A stretch of DNA of 23,699 bases from a virus. A model generated the notes under the pieces. It saw only the letters and a list, made by a program, of their open reading frames with translations. It ran no database searches and had not been told where the DNA came from. Below are positions 6,620 to 13,775 of this stretch, piece by piece (within the stretch, counting starts at the first letter, position 1; every line of letters starts with the position of its first letter). The position numbers and the translations under genes are program-made. Where the stretch lies: positions 1 through 23,699 of the IMG/VR virus record IMGVR_UViG_3300018080_000595. One strand, written 5' to 3'.

Positions 6620-6925
6620 ATGGATCCTGCCGAATACACGGCGACCCAGACCAAGATCACCGCCATCGCAGCGGTGCTGCGCGATCTGGATCTTGCGGGC
6701 TTCTTGAACGCGATCCAGCGCAGCCAGACGGTCGCGCCGATCTTCGATCCGAGCCTCTATCGAAGGGGAGCGGCCAAGCTGGACCTGATGCGTCAGACGG
6801 CTAACGCCTTGTACCGTGCCCAGTGCGAACTCCCGGACGTGAAGCAGTGGATCGAGGCGCAAGAAGAACAGGACGCGGTCGAGTCCATGATGGGCATCGT
6901 ACCGCAGAGAAGGGAGGGGCCATGA
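6620..6925 (+). CDS. Small helical hypothetical protein
   Basis: A 101-residue, mostly helical protein with one conserved-looking central phrase (PIFDPSLYRRGAAKLDLM). The C-terminal part is acidic (IEAQEEQDAVESMM). A strong AGGGAGGGGG sequence lies just before ATG 6620, three bases after the previous stop. No family recognised; the next gene starts inside its stop codon (ATGA). Confidence 0.55.
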   Translation: MDPAEYTATQTKITAIAAVLRDLDLAGFLNAIQRSQTVAPIFDPSLYRRGAAKLDLMRQTANALYRAQCELPDVKQWIEAQEEQDAVESMMGIVPQRREGP

Positions 6926-7098
6926 AGTTCGCACGACACCCCGGCGAGAACGAGTTCCCGTGGTACGAGGCGGAGATGGAGTGGAAGCGGTCGGTGGAGC
7001 GCAACGTGTGCTGGAACAGGCGCCTGGTCTTGATCTCGCTCGCCCTCGGGGCCGGGATCGCCGGGTTCATCACTGTGGTCACCGTGGTGATGTTTTAG
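6922..7098 (+). CDS. Small single-pass membrane protein
   Basis: A 58-residue protein. The first 35 residues are charged and hydrophilic; residues about 36-58 (LVLISLALGAGIAGFITVV and on to the end) form one clear transmembrane helix that ends the protein. This makes it a tail-anchored or type II small membrane protein. GGGAGGGG precedes the ATG, which overlaps the upstream stop. Roles such as a pinholin-like or inhibitor protein are possible, but nothing near it is a lysis gene. Confidence 0.6.
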   Translation: MKFARHPGENEFPWYEAEMEWKRSVERNVCWNRRLVLISLALGAGIAGFITVVTVVMF

Positions 7099-7100
7099 AG

Positions 7101-7114
7101 GAAAGGGTAATCCT
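7101..7114 (+). promoter_or_regulatory. Repeated ribosome-binding leader, copy 2
   Basis: GAAAGGGTAA at 7101-7110, four bases before ATG 7115. The same 10 bases, at the same distance from the ATG, occur at 5977-5986 (ATG 5991) and 7337-7346 (ATG 7351). The second and third copies also share TCC after the motif. It contains a purine-rich Shine-Dalgarno element. Confidence 0.6.
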
Positions 7115-7324
7115 ATGTCGAAGGTACGAATGCAGTTCGATTTCACGAAGGAGGCGGCGGACAAGATGAAGGAGATCCGCAAGCGGATCGACGCCGGGTC
7201 CAACGCCGAGGTGGTGCGCCGGGCCATGTCCCTCCTGGACTACGCCACCGGCGAGGCGGCGCAAGGCAGTAAGGTCGTGATCCGGCGACCAGACGGGGAC
7301 GAGCACGTGGTCCTGGTCAAGTAG
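7115..7324 (+). CDS. Ribbon-helix-helix-like small protein
   Basis: A 69-residue protein. A strand (VRMQFDFT) is followed by a helix (EAADKMKEIRKRID), the turn AGSNAEVVRRAM and a second helix, then a short strand-rich tail (KVVIRRPDGDEHVVLV). This is a ribbon-helix-helix-like pattern with a C-terminal hairpin, as in many small regulators that sense strain or bind operators. It stands between two genes with the same leader. DNA binding is inference. Confidence 0.62.
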   Translation: MSKVRMQFDFTKEAADKMKEIRKRIDAGSNAEVVRRAMSLLDYATGEAAQGSKVVIRRPDGDEHVVLVK

Positions 7325-7336
7325 GACGCACGAGCG

Positions 7337-7350
7337 GAAAGGGTAATCCA
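7337..7350 (+). promoter_or_regulatory. Repeated ribosome-binding leader, copy 3
   Basis: GAAAGGGTAA at 7337-7346 followed by TCCA and ATG 7351. From GAAAGGG to the ATG it differs from copy 2 by one base. Confidence 0.6.
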
Positions 7351-7929
7351 ATGGGCAACAACTTGGACCTCAACAAGATGCTGGGCGTGCCGCGCACGGT
7401 CCAGTGTCCACGGTGCCGCCGCACAGCACCCACATTCTCCGACGACTACGACGTGGAGTGCGGCGATCCGAACCCGGACGAGGGGTTCTGGGATCTTGGG
7501 ATGTACTGTCCCGAGTGCGAGCACGAGTGGACGATGCGGTTCGCGGTGGATCTCGTCCAGGTGCCACCGGAACGGCAGTGTCAGAAGGGCCGCGTCGTGA
7601 TCCAGTTCGAGCGGGACAAATCTAACGAGGAAGGTGTGTCGATGATCACCGAGTCCACGGTGGAGCTCGCGCAAGGCAGCGATCCGCTGACCCAGGACGA
7701 CCTCCTGGAGATCCTGGCCACGGAGGTGGGTACGATCGCGGAGGCTACCGGGATCTCGCTGGGCCAAGTCCTGACCGAGATGGCCCTGGGCCACATCGTC
7801 GCACACGAACGGTACGACGCGCCCCCCAGTTGCTGCACGTGTGGCGCCGAACTCGATCCTGGACGGTACAGGTGCGACGACTGCCAGAACCCGGTCCACG
7901 ACGCCACTGAGGAGGTCGGCGATGAATGA
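7351..7929 (+). CDS. Protein with two zinc-ribbon ends
   Basis: A 192-residue protein. The N-terminal ribbon uses CPRC (19-22) and CPEC (53-56). The C-terminal ribbon uses C161/C164 and C175/C178 (CTCGAEL, CDDC). Between them residues about 112-150 are helical (DLLEILATEVGTIAEATGI). An in-frame ATG at 7642, preceded by GAGGAAGG at 7627-7634, could give a separate C-terminal product of 95 residues carrying the helices and the second ribbon only. No family recognised; a role as a nucleic-acid-binding accessory protein is plausible. Confidence 0.65.
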   Translation: MGNNLDLNKMLGVPRTVQCPRCRRTAPTFSDDYDVECGDPNPDEGFWDLGMYCPECEHEWTMRFAVDLVQVPPERQCQKGRVVIQFERDKSNEEGVSMITESTVELAQGSDPLTQDDLLEILATEVGTIAEATGISLGQVLTEMALGHIVAHERYDAPPSCCTCGAELDPGRYRCDDCQNPVHDATEEVGDE

Positions 7930-8125
7930 CGAGCACTTGCGATACCTTGGATGCCTCAAGCTCCTGGAGGAGTGTTCGCCGCACGTGGATGACGAGATGC
8001 GGGAAAGCATCGAAAGGGCGTTCGAAGACGCGGTGGCGGCCTCCGGTGGGACGCTGAGGATGCACCGGCTGCTGGATCGGGTTTGCATCGACGTGGCAGT
8101 CCCCACCGAGAAGCCACAGCCATGA
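7922..8125 (+). CDS. Small acidic hypothetical protein
   Basis: A 67-residue helical protein with a first helix (HLRYLGCLKLLEECSPHV), a second (DEMRESIERAFEDAVAA) and a short basic stretch (RMHRLLDRV). GAGGAGG lies shortly before ATG 7922, which overlaps the upstream stop by eight bases. No family recognised. Confidence 0.55.
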   Translation: MNDEHLRYLGCLKLLEECSPHVDDEMRESIERAFEDAVAASGGTLRMHRLLDRVCIDVAVPTEKPQP

Positions 8126-8400
8126 AGTACCTGTACAAGTTCAAGAATGTCCTCACCGGCGCCGAGGCGGTGGGCTACCTGCAGGGCAGCGGCGGCACGG
8201 CCGTTCCCATCGAGGCGATCCGGGACGAAGTGCGGCGAGTCGAGGCAGGCACGATACGGTTCAGCACAAGGTTCTTCGAACCGATCCCAGGGGCGGTCAA
8301 GATCCTGCTGCGTGGCGCCGACGACAAGTCCCACGACGACCCGGCCGGGTTCACCCTCATGGCGCTCAACGGCCTCCGGGTCGAGGCGGTGGAGGAGTAG
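8122..8400 (+). CDS. Small hypothetical protein
   Basis: A 92-residue protein, mixed alpha/beta, with a basic opening (MKYLYKFKNV) and a strand-rich centre (TIRFSTRFFEPIPGAVKILL). It begins by ATGA overlap and is directly abutted by the next gene. No family recognised. Confidence 0.55.
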   Translation: MKYLYKFKNVLTGAEAVGYLQGSGGTAVPIEAIRDEVRRVEAGTIRFSTRFFEPIPGAVKILLRGADDKSHDDPAGFTLMALNGLRVEAVEE

Positions 8401-8739
8401 ATGTCGTACAAAAGCCAACTCCTGATCGACGGCAAGCAGGTGGGGACGGTCACGCCCCCCCTGGTCCACACCACCACGATCAAGTGCGAGCGGTTCACGG
8501 CACGGCCCGGGGACGTGTCGATCCGGTGCGTCCGCACCAGGGACAGGGATCTGTTCTACGCACTGACCGACGGTGCGCGGCGGCGACTGCCCGACCTGGA
8601 GATCCGCAACGAGGACGGTCGCTTCATGCGCCTGATCCGCCCACTGGTCCTGGGAGGGTTCGGGGATCCGCCCCGTGGTCGGCGCAACTGTGTGGCGCAA
8701 TCCGTTAATCTGCGCCCGGAGAGGATAGGCGACAGATGA
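8401..8739 (+). CDS. Small hypothetical protein
   Basis: A 112-residue protein whose ATG follows the upstream TAG without a gap; GGAGGAG at 8389-8395 inside the previous gene is its ribosome-binding site. The N-terminal two thirds look like a beta-rich fold (YKSQLLIDGKQVGTV, VSIRCVRTRDRDLFYALT). The end is basic and Pro/Gly/Arg-rich. It resembles nothing I can name. Confidence 0.55.
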   Translation: MSYKSQLLIDGKQVGTVTPPLVHTTTIKCERFTARPGDVSIRCVRTRDRDLFYALTDGARRRLPDLEIRNEDGRFMRLIRPLVLGGFGDPPRGRRNCVAQSVNLRPERIGDR

Positions 8740-8972
8740 CACATCGACTTACCAGGGACCTGCGCTTCTACGGGTTCACAATCCCCGCAGGTACCGAGTG
8801 CCGCGAGCTCACCGACGCCGAACTGGCCGCGTTCCGCGAGGAGAAGTCTCACCAGTACCCAGGGGGACCTCCCGGCTGCACATGGGCGGACGCAATGCTG
8901 GAAAACGCTCACCCCATATTCTGCCAGGGCAAGGTGCGGATCCTTCAGCGCGACGACTTCGCGCCTCGATAA
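8736..8972 (+). CDS. Small hypothetical protein, last gene before the promoter gap
   Basis: A 78-residue protein with a strand pair at the start (DLRFYGFTIPAGTECREL) and the phrase CTWADAMLENAHPIF. The opening resembles small phage proteins that carry a 'FYGFTIPAGT' beta hairpin, but I cannot name the family. It starts by ATGA overlap and ends at TAA 8970-8972, after which comes the only well-formed promoter of the window. Confidence 0.55.
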   Translation: MTHRLTRDLRFYGFTIPAGTECRELTDAELAAFREEKSHQYPGGPPGCTWADAMLENAHPIFCQGKVRILQRDDFAPR

Positions 8973-8980
8973 TCTCCGGC

Positions 8981-9020
8981 GTATATACTTGACAGGCGCC
9001 GCCGCGATCTCGTATATACA
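8981..9020 (+). promoter_or_regulatory. Sigma-70-type promoter with two flanking GTATATAC operators
   Basis: TTGACA at 8989-8994 is separated by 18 bases from TATATA at 9013-9018, close to a consensus housekeeping promoter. The palindrome GTATATAC occurs at 8981-8988, touching the -35 box, and again at 9012-9019, covering the -10 box; with one more base, CGTATATAC is identical in both. Centres are 31 bases apart, about three helical turns, so two bound dimers would lie on one face of the DNA. A near-copy GTCTATAC is at 9032-9039. The likely user is the ribbon-helix-helix protein encoded directly downstream. Confidence 0.72.
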
Positions 9021-9029
9021 GAGCCAACG

Positions 9030-9236
9030 ATGTCTATACGCGAGAAACGGCGCACTGCCCAGGTCAACCTCCGACTCACACCGGAGGAGCTGACCACGAT
9101 CCGCAACGCCGCGACTGCGCTCGATGTCACCGTGACCGAATTGATGGTGGGCGCCACCCTTGACAAGATCAACAGTCAAGACGGGTCCCAGTTCAAGGGG
9201 ACGCTCCGGCGTCTCCTCCAGGAGCACGGCTCATGA
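9030..9236 (+). CDS. Ribbon-helix-helix regulator, probable autorepressor
   Basis: A 68-residue protein. Basic start (MSIREKRR), strand AQVNLRLT, helix EELTTIRNAATALD, turn and second helix VTVTELMVGATLDKI: a ribbon-helix-helix repressor of the Arc/CopG kind. Its ATG lies only about 10-12 bases after the -10 box, so transcripts would begin some 3-6 bases before the ATG with no Shine-Dalgarno sequence, a nearly leaderless message. The palindromes in its own promoter suggest self-repression. It is coupled by ATGA to the candidate small terminase, so it heads the later operon and could time late gene expression. Regulation is inference. Confidence 0.7.
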   Translation: MSIREKRRTAQVNLRLTPEELTTIRNAATALDVTVTELMVGATLDKINSQDGSQFKGTLRRLLQEHGS

Positions 9237-9877
9237 CAGCGAAGGCCAAGGGCAGTGGTGGTTCGGCCAAACCACCGGCAAAGGCTAGTAGGGGCAAATC
9301 GCCCGGCCAGGGAAAGGCACCGAAGAAGCCGGGGAAAGTCCGGGCACCGCGGATCAACGTCGCCACCTTCAACAAGCTCCAGGACGCGTTCTTCAAGGAC
9401 CAGAACATCGAGAAGGCGGCGAAGGCGGCGGGCGTCGGCTGGTCCACGGCGAAATTCTACATCGACGGTGCGGGGCGGCCGAACGAGGGCATGGCGCCGA
9501 TTCGGAAGGCGTTCCTGGACGTCCAGGCCGAGGCCCAGGAGCGGAAGCAGTTGACCCTGATCAGGTTCCACGAGGAACAGGCCGAGGAGTTGGACGAGAT
9601 CATCCAGGTGAGCCTGGCCGAGTTGCGCCTGATCAAGGCGGAGATCCTGGTGCGGGTCAAGGAGTACCAGGACAGCGACGGCAAGAAGATCAAGACCGGC
9701 GCGTCGTTGGCGTCGGCCCTGGGGACATACGAGCGCGGGGCGCGGCTGATGGAGCGGTTCCTGGGCGGGCCGGACCAGATCCACGAGCACCGCGGCGACG
9801 ACCCGTTCCGGGACTGGACCGAGGACGAGGTGGTGGAGTTCATGACGACGGGCAAGATGCCCGACCACGCGAGGTAG
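9233..9877 (+). CDS. Candidate terminase small subunit
   Basis: A 214-residue protein. The first 40 residues are Lys/Gly/Pro-rich and probably disordered. Then comes a helix-turn-helix (FNKLQDAFFKDQNIEKAAKA followed by AGVGWSTAKFYIDG), and then long charged helices (residues about 90-165: QAEAQERKQLTLIRFHEEQ and on) fit to make an oligomer. A DNA-binding helix-turn-helix before a coiled coil is the layout of phage small terminases, which recognise the packaging site. It lies six kilobases before the large terminase, unusual but not rare. Another kind of DNA-binding protein is possible. Confidence 0.45.
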   Translation: MTAKAKGSGGSAKPPAKASRGKSPGQGKAPKKPGKVRAPRINVATFNKLQDAFFKDQNIEKAAKAAGVGWSTAKFYIDGAGRPNEGMAPIRKAFLDVQAEAQERKQLTLIRFHEEQAEELDEIIQVSLAELRLIKAEILVRVKEYQDSDGKKIKTGASLASALGTYERGARLMERFLGGPDQIHEHRGDDPFRDWTEDEVVEFMTTGKMPDHAR

Positions 9878-9879
9878 AG

Positions 9880-10155
9880 ATGGCAGTGGACAGGCGCGAC
9901 GAGTGGATGCAGGTGACGCGACGTGGACGTGTGCGCGTGTTCGCCATTTATGACCACCCCAGGGACTACCCGGACTGCTTCGTTGTCCGCGCCATGGAAA
10001 CGGCAGGCGACATCCCGCCATGGTGCGTGGTCTTCATGATGGAAGCGAAGTTCGCCGACACACTAGAGGCCGCACGCGGCCTGTTGCCTGGCGGACTTGT
10101 GAAAGTTGGGCCGTCACCAGGGGACGACCCTGTGATCGCGGAAGTTTGGATGTGA
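9880..10155 (+). CDS. Small hypothetical protein
   Basis: A 91-residue protein starting two bases after the previous stop. It has a strand-rich N-terminal half (RGRVRVFAIYDHP, DCFVVRAME) and one helix (TLEAARGLL). The phrase 'YPDCFVVRAME' and a closing 'VIAEVWM' suggest a compact alpha/beta fold. It is a common type of short phage protein but no named family is recognised. Confidence 0.52.
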   Translation: MAVDRRDEWMQVTRRGRVRVFAIYDHPRDYPDCFVVRAMETAGDIPPWCVVFMMEAKFADTLEAARGLLPGGLVKVGPSPGDDPVIAEVWM

Positions 10156-10168
10156 CAAGGAGAGGCAG

Positions 10169-10471
10169 ATGCAACAGCCACAGATGAAGATCGAGTTGGG
10201 GTCCTACGCCAAGGACGTCATCACCGGGTTCGAGGGGATCATCATGTCCTACACGTTCCACCTGACCGGGTGCGACATGGTGGCGTTAAAGCCCCGTGAC
10301 CTGGACAAGGATGGGAAGGTCAAGGACGCGTTCTGGTGCGACTACACGCGCGTCGAGGTGATCAGCGGGCCGCCGCCCGAGATCCAGAAGGTCCTGGCGG
10401 CAGCCGCCGCCCAACAGCCGACGGACACGGGGTGCACCGGCGAGGAGTGCCCCGAGACGAGGGAGGTGTGA
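10169..10471 (+). CDS. Conserved phage protein, 'KDVITGFEG ... TGCD' type
   Basis: A 100-residue protein with IELGSYAKDVITGFEGIIM, then FHLTGCDMVALKP and LDKDGKVKDAFWCDYTRVEV. This order (LG-x-x-AKD-x-ITGF-x-G, then TGCD, then LDKDGK ... W) is a well-known small beta-barrel protein of tailed phages, whose function I do not know. The rest is an Ala/Gln-rich linker with a final Cys pair. AAGGAGAGG lies before ATG 10169. Confidence 0.65.
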   Translation: MQQPQMKIELGSYAKDVITGFEGIIMSYTFHLTGCDMVALKPRDLDKDGKVKDAFWCDYTRVEVISGPPPEIQKVLAAAAAQQPTDTGCTGEECPETREV

Positions 10472-10472
10472 C

Positions 10473-10961
10473 GTGGGTGATGGACCAGGCAAGAACGTTG
10501 CCCTGGAGATGCTGTGGGAGGTCATGGGCGCCAAGGACGCGCAGATCCTGACCACCAAGCACCCCGAGATCGTGCGGCGGTTCGGTGCCCTGATCGAGGA
10601 CAGCGCCGAACGGGGGCGGTTGCGGCGGTTCCTGGGGATCCCGGACCACGCCACCGTTCGCAACCTGGACGAGCGCGTCGTGTTCACCACCCCGGAAACG
10701 TGCGCTACCGACAACGAGGTGCCGCCCACGGCGGTGGTGGACTACCTGTGCGGCCGCGTGGCCGCGCTCGAGGAGGAGCTGGCGCAGACCAGGGCGCGTC
10801 GGGCCGAGGCGGTGAACAGGATCGAGGAACAGCGTGTCGAGCGCCAGGAGATGATCGGCAGGATCGAGGAGATCGTGACCTACCTGGGCGAAGTGCGCGA
10901 CAAACGGGACGCGTTGCGCCGTGTCCTGGTCGACCTCAAGCGCGAGGTGGGGGAGGGATAG
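10473..10961 (+). CDS. Coiled-coil hypothetical protein
   Basis: A 162-residue protein starting at GTG 10473 two bases after the previous stop, with GGGAGG at 10461-10466. The first half is mixed, and the second half (about 88-160) is a long charged helix with heptad-like spacing (VAALEEELAQTRARRAEAVN, then IGRIEEIVTYLGEVRDKRDA). It may form a rod or dimer. No family recognised. Confidence 0.58.
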   Translation: MGDGPGKNVALEMLWEVMGAKDAQILTTKHPEIVRRFGALIEDSAERGRLRRFLGIPDHATVRNLDERVVFTTPETCATDNEVPPTAVVDYLCGRVAALEEELAQTRARRAEAVNRIEEQRVERQEMIGRIEEIVTYLGEVRDKRDALRRVLVDLKREVGEG

Positions 10962-10964
10962 GTG

Positions 10965-11153
10965 ATGCCGTCCAAGGACGCGGGAACATTCACGATCCGT
11001 GTGGAACGCGGCCGGTGGCCGTGGACCGTGGATATCGTGGTGTACGACCGCGCCGGCGAGGTGGTGGAGAGGTGGCGCGACAAGCGTTTGGAGTCGACCC
11101 CGTGGTGGGTTTGCCTGTGGTGGCGGATCCTGGACAGACTGGAGGGACCATGA
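10965..11153 (+). CDS. Small Trp-rich protein
   Basis: A 62-residue protein. The N-terminal half has two strands (FTIRVERGRWPWTVDIVVYD), and the end is TPWWVCLWWRILDRL, an amphipathic Trp-rich stretch that may bind a membrane. GGGAGGG at 10951-10957 fits ATG 10965; a GTG at 10962 just before it is an alternative. The stop overlaps the next gene (ATGA). Confidence 0.55.
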   Translation: MPSKDAGTFTIRVERGRWPWTVDIVVYDRAGEVVERWRDKRLESTPWWVCLWWRILDRLEGP

Positions 11154-11461
11154 CCACCATCGACGAGGCACTTGGAATCGAGGTCAGGATGCGGCGGGCC
11201 GTGCCGCGTCAGTTCGAGGCGGATGCGACCAAGCTCCCCGGGTCGCCACCTATCGGCCGCGGTTCCTCGGAGGCGGAGGCCAAGTTCGATCTGCTGGCCA
11301 AGCTGGCGTGGGACCGCGTCTATACGCGACCGACCTACGCGGCGATCGTGGACCGCCTGTTGCGGGCGGCGTGGAACGAACAGTGTTCGGTGCGGCGAGA
11401 AGCAGCCCCAGGGATCCGGGTCACCGCGGCGGACGATCAACGGCCCCAGGCGGCCGAATAA
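11150..11461 (+). CDS. Hypothetical protein
   Basis: A 103-residue protein, acidic at the start and basic in the centre (VRMRRAVPRQFEADATKL), with a helix (FDLLAKLAWDRVYTR) and a second one (YAAIVDRLLRAAWNE). No family recognised. It begins by ATGA overlap with the Trp-rich gene and ends at a TAA 17 bases before the next start. Confidence 0.52.
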   Translation: MTTIDEALGIEVRMRRAVPRQFEADATKLPGSPPIGRGSSEAEAKFDLLAKLAWDRVYTRPTYAAIVDRLLRAAWNEQCSVRREAAPGIRVTAADDQRPQAAE

Positions 11462-11478
11462 ACGACGGGAGAGGCGCG

Positions 11479-11952
11479 ATGATCAAGGCGAACGTCAGTG
11501 TGCACGATGTGATCGAACTGCTCAACGACTTGGTGGAGCGGGACCGGGACGGCATGGGGGTCCTGGTCAACACGCGGATCGCGGTGGAGCCGCCGGTGGC
11601 TCACCACCCAACGGTCCAGGTGCTGTTCCACAAGGCGGACGACGGGCGCACCCTGTACCTACTGGGCACGTTGGGCTTGCTCAACGGCCTGTTCGGTGTA
11701 CAGGACAAGACGGGCGTCGGCGCCATCGCGGCCATCTACGAGGTGACGTGTCAGGAGTGCGGACTCCAGGCCAACACGGGACAGCGCGTTGGTGAGGAGT
11801 GCAAGGGGTGCGGCGGCCCACTGGTCCCGGGTCAGCTGGTGGAGTTCGCCCTGACAGACGCGGCCCAGGAGGATCTGGAACCGTTGCCGTTCGACGGCGG
11901 CGATGACGTCGGCCCTGTCGCGTTCGACGGGCCAGGCGAGGTGGAGGACTAG
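11479..11952 (+). CDS. Phage protein with N-terminal helical domain and zinc ribbon
   Basis: A 157-residue protein. The N-terminal half, with VHDVIELLNDLVERDRDGM, then NTRIAVEPPVAHHPTVQV and later LLGTLGLLNGLFG, is a pattern found in small phage proteins. A zinc ribbon follows (CQEC at 91-94 and CKGC at 108-111), and the end is acidic. It directly abuts queD, whose ATG follows its stop codon with no gap, so it may share its message. Function unknown. Confidence 0.62.
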   Translation: MIKANVSVHDVIELLNDLVERDRDGMGVLVNTRIAVEPPVAHHPTVQVLFHKADDGRTLYLLGTLGLLNGLFGVQDKTGVGAIAAIYEVTCQECGLQANTGQRVGEECKGCGGPLVPGQLVEFALTDAAQEDLEPLPFDGGDDVGPVAFDGPGEVED

Positions 11953-12441
11953 ATGCACAGTATCAGCAAGGAATTCAAATTCGAGGCGGCACACCGACTG
12001 CCACTCCACGAGGGTGGATGCCGCAACCTGCACGGCCACAGCTACCGCGTCGTCGCCCATCTCGAGGGGGCCGAGTTGCGCCGTGTCGGTCCCTCCACCG
12101 GCATGGTCGCCGATTTCAAGGACCTGTCCACGGTGGTGCGCGGGATCCTGGACGAGGGGAAATGGTGCGGCGCGGACACGGTGCCGTGGGACCACGCCGT
12201 GATCCTGTGGGAGCAGGATCCGCTCCTGGAGGTGCTTCGTGCCGCGGACCTGGACCTGCGGGTCGTGGTGATGATCAACATGCCAACCGCTGAGAACATG
12301 GCCACCCTGCTCGCGTCGATGATCGCCAGGGGGTTGGCAGAGATCCCGGTGGTCGGCGCGGACGTGATCAGGGTGGACGTGTGGGAGACGGAGAAGTCGT
12401 GCGCCACGTGGGAGGCGCACTACGAGGAGGCGATCAAATGA
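11953..12441 (+). CDS. queD: 6-carboxy-5,6,7,8-tetrahydropterin synthase
   Basis: A 162-residue QueD homologue; converts dihydroneopterin triphosphate to 6-carboxytetrahydropterin, the second step to preQ0. Zinc ligands are His14 (FEAAHRLP), His27 and His29 (NLHGHSY). Cys23 takes the place of the catalytic Cys, Asp80-His81 (WDHAVIL) the Asp-His pair, and Glu145 (VWETEKSCA) the substrate-binding Glu. MVADFKDL is also typical. Longer than the 120-residue E. coli form by internal insertions. It starts directly after the previous stop and overlaps folE by ATGA. It heads the five-gene 7-deazaguanine cassette. Confidence 0.92.
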   Translation: MHSISKEFKFEAAHRLPLHEGGCRNLHGHSYRVVAHLEGAELRRVGPSTGMVADFKDLSTVVRGILDEGKWCGADTVPWDHAVILWEQDPLLEVLRAADLDLRVVVMINMPTAENMATLLASMIARGLAEIPVVGADVIRVDVWETEKSCATWEAHYEEAIK

Positions 12442-13016
12442 CAAAGCCGACAGAAGCAAACGCGCTCGCCGCGGTTCGGACCATGGTGGAGTACATCGGG
12501 GAGGACCCGGAGCGGGAGGGGTTGGTCGACACGCCGAAGCGCGTGGTCAAGTCCTGGAAGCACCTGTTCGGCGGCTACGACAAGAAGCCGGAGGGGATCC
12601 TCCAGACCGCGTTCGCCAGCGACAGCTACAACCAGATGGTGTGCCTCGGTCCCATCGAATACTGGTCCACGTGCGAGCACCACATCCTGCCGTTCTACGG
12701 CCACGTCTATGTCGCCTACCTGCCGGACAAGAACGGCAAGGTGGTGGGCGTGTCCAAGCTGGCGCGTGCCGTCGAGGTGTATGCACGCCGCCTCCAGATC
12801 CAGGAACGGATGACCGACCAGATCGCGGAAGTCGTGGAGAACACCGCAGGTGCCCTGGGCGTGGGCGTGCTGGTCCGGGGTCGTCACCTGTGCATGGTGG
12901 CGAGGGGGGTGGAGAAACGGGAAGCATGGATGACCACAACGGCCCTGCGTGGACGGTTCCTCGAGGACCCACGCACCAGGGGCGAGTTCATGGCCTTCGC
13001 GGGCCGGGAGGGGTAG
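12438..13016 (+). CDS. folE: GTP cyclohydrolase I, type IA
   Basis: A 192-residue GTP cyclohydrolase I. It turns GTP into 7,8-dihydroneopterin triphosphate, the entry step for both folate and 7-deazaguanine synthesis. The zinc ligands Cys79 and His82 ([10 protein letters not shown]) and Cys152 ([10 protein letters not shown]) are all present, as are [20 protein letters not shown] and the N-terminal [14 protein letters not shown]. It seems complete. ATG 12438 overlaps the queD stop. In this operon its product most likely feeds QueD rather than folate, since no folate genes lie nearby. Confidence 0.95.
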   Translation: MTKPTEANALAAVRTMVEYIGEDPEREGLVDTPKRVVKSWKHLFGGYDKKPEGILQTAFASDSYNQMVCLGPIEYWSTCEHHILPFYGHVYVAYLPDKNGKVVGVSKLARAVEVYARRLQIQERMTDQIAEVVENTAGALGVGVLVRGRHLCMVARGVEKREAWMTTTALRGRFLEDPRTRGEFMAFAGREG

Positions 13017-13019
13017 GAG

Positions 13020-13775
13020 ATGAAACGAGGAGCGGTGATCCTACTGTCAGGCGGGATCGACAGTACCACGTGCCTGGCGCGGCTACAGAACATGCACCTG
13101 ATCGACCCGGAGGAGATCGTCGCCCTGATCTTCGACTACGGCCAGACGTTGCGGCGCGAGCTCGACGTGGCCGTGGACAACGCCCAGAAGTACGGCGCCC
13201 AGCCCAAGATCGTGCGGGTCGACCTGGGGTGGATGGCACCGGAGTGCGGCCTGTTGAAGGGCAACACCGAGGCGGTCAAGGGGCTTCCGAAGGGGCGCGG
13301 TCGTGGCCAGATCGAGGATGGCGGTACGCCGCCCAGCTACGTCCCGTTCCGCAACGGGATCTTCCTGGCCTACGCGGTCGGATTCGCCGAGGCCCACGGG
13401 ATCAACAGCATCTACCTGGGCGCCAACGGGTTGGACAGCGGCAACTACTGGGACGACCGTCTGGAGTTTGTGGAGGCGATGGAGCGTGCGGCCCGGGAGG
13501 GCACCGACCCGTCGTTCCATCCGCGGATCTGCGCCCCGTTCGCCACCTGGCCCAAGGCCAAGATCGTGGACCTCGGTCGCAAGCTGGGCGTGGACTACGA
13601 CGCCACGTGGTCGTGCTACTTGGACGGGGAGGCCCACTGCGGCGAGTGCGACTCGTGCCGCCAACGGGAGGACGCGTTGTGGGCCGGCGGCTGGTACGAC
13701 GGGGAACAAACAGTCAAGACCCCGGACCAACTGGCCTACGACCGGGCGCACCGGGACGAGAGGGGGCACAACTGA
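13020..13775 (+). CDS. queC: 7-cyano-7-deazaguanine (preQ0) synthase
   Basis: A 251-residue QueC. It uses ATP and ammonia to turn 7-carboxy-7-deazaguanine into preQ0. The ATP-binding PP-loop SGGIDST is at residues 10-16. YVPFRNGIFLA and GANGLDSGNYWDDRLEF are the family's central motifs, and the zinc site is Cys199, Cys207, Cys210 and Cys213 (WSCY, then HCGECDSC). There is no glutamine amidotransferase fused to it, as found in the archaeosine-type Gat-QueC. GGGGTAGGAG precedes the ATG, and the stop shares one base with queE (TGATG). Confidence 0.94.
   Translation: MKRGAVILLSGGIDSTTCLARLQNMHLIDPEEIVALIFDYGQTLRRELDVAVDNAQKYGAQPKIVRVDLGWMAPECGLLKGNTEAVKGLPKGRGRGQIEDGGTPPSYVPFRNGIFLAYAVGFAEAHGINSIYLGANGLDSGNYWDDRLEFVEAMERAAREGTDPSFHPRICAPFATWPKAKIVDLGRKLGVDYDATWSCYLDGEAHCGECDSCRQREDALWAGGWYDGEQTVKTPDQLAYDRAHRDERGHN

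Noticed and set aside
8694-8716. Inverted repeat GGCGCA ... TGCGCC as a terminator
   Set aside because: It lies inside the coding region 8401-8739, has a long loop of eleven bases, and is not followed by a T run.
7240-8742. Long open frame on the - strand (500 codons)
   Set aside because: It lies opposite five well-formed + strand genes with ribosome-binding sites and tight coupling. High GC with few stops in antisense frames explains its length. The protein shows no domain pattern.
12438-13016. Folate synthesis as the role of the FolE homologue
   Set aside because: No other folate or thymidylate genes are in the window, and it is coupled by overlap to queD and followed four bases later by queC.
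13020-13775. Asparagine synthetase, GMP synthase or tRNA thiolase as the PP-loop protein
   Set aside because: The central and C-terminal motifs, with four zinc Cys, are those of QueC, and its neighbours complete the preQ0 pathway.
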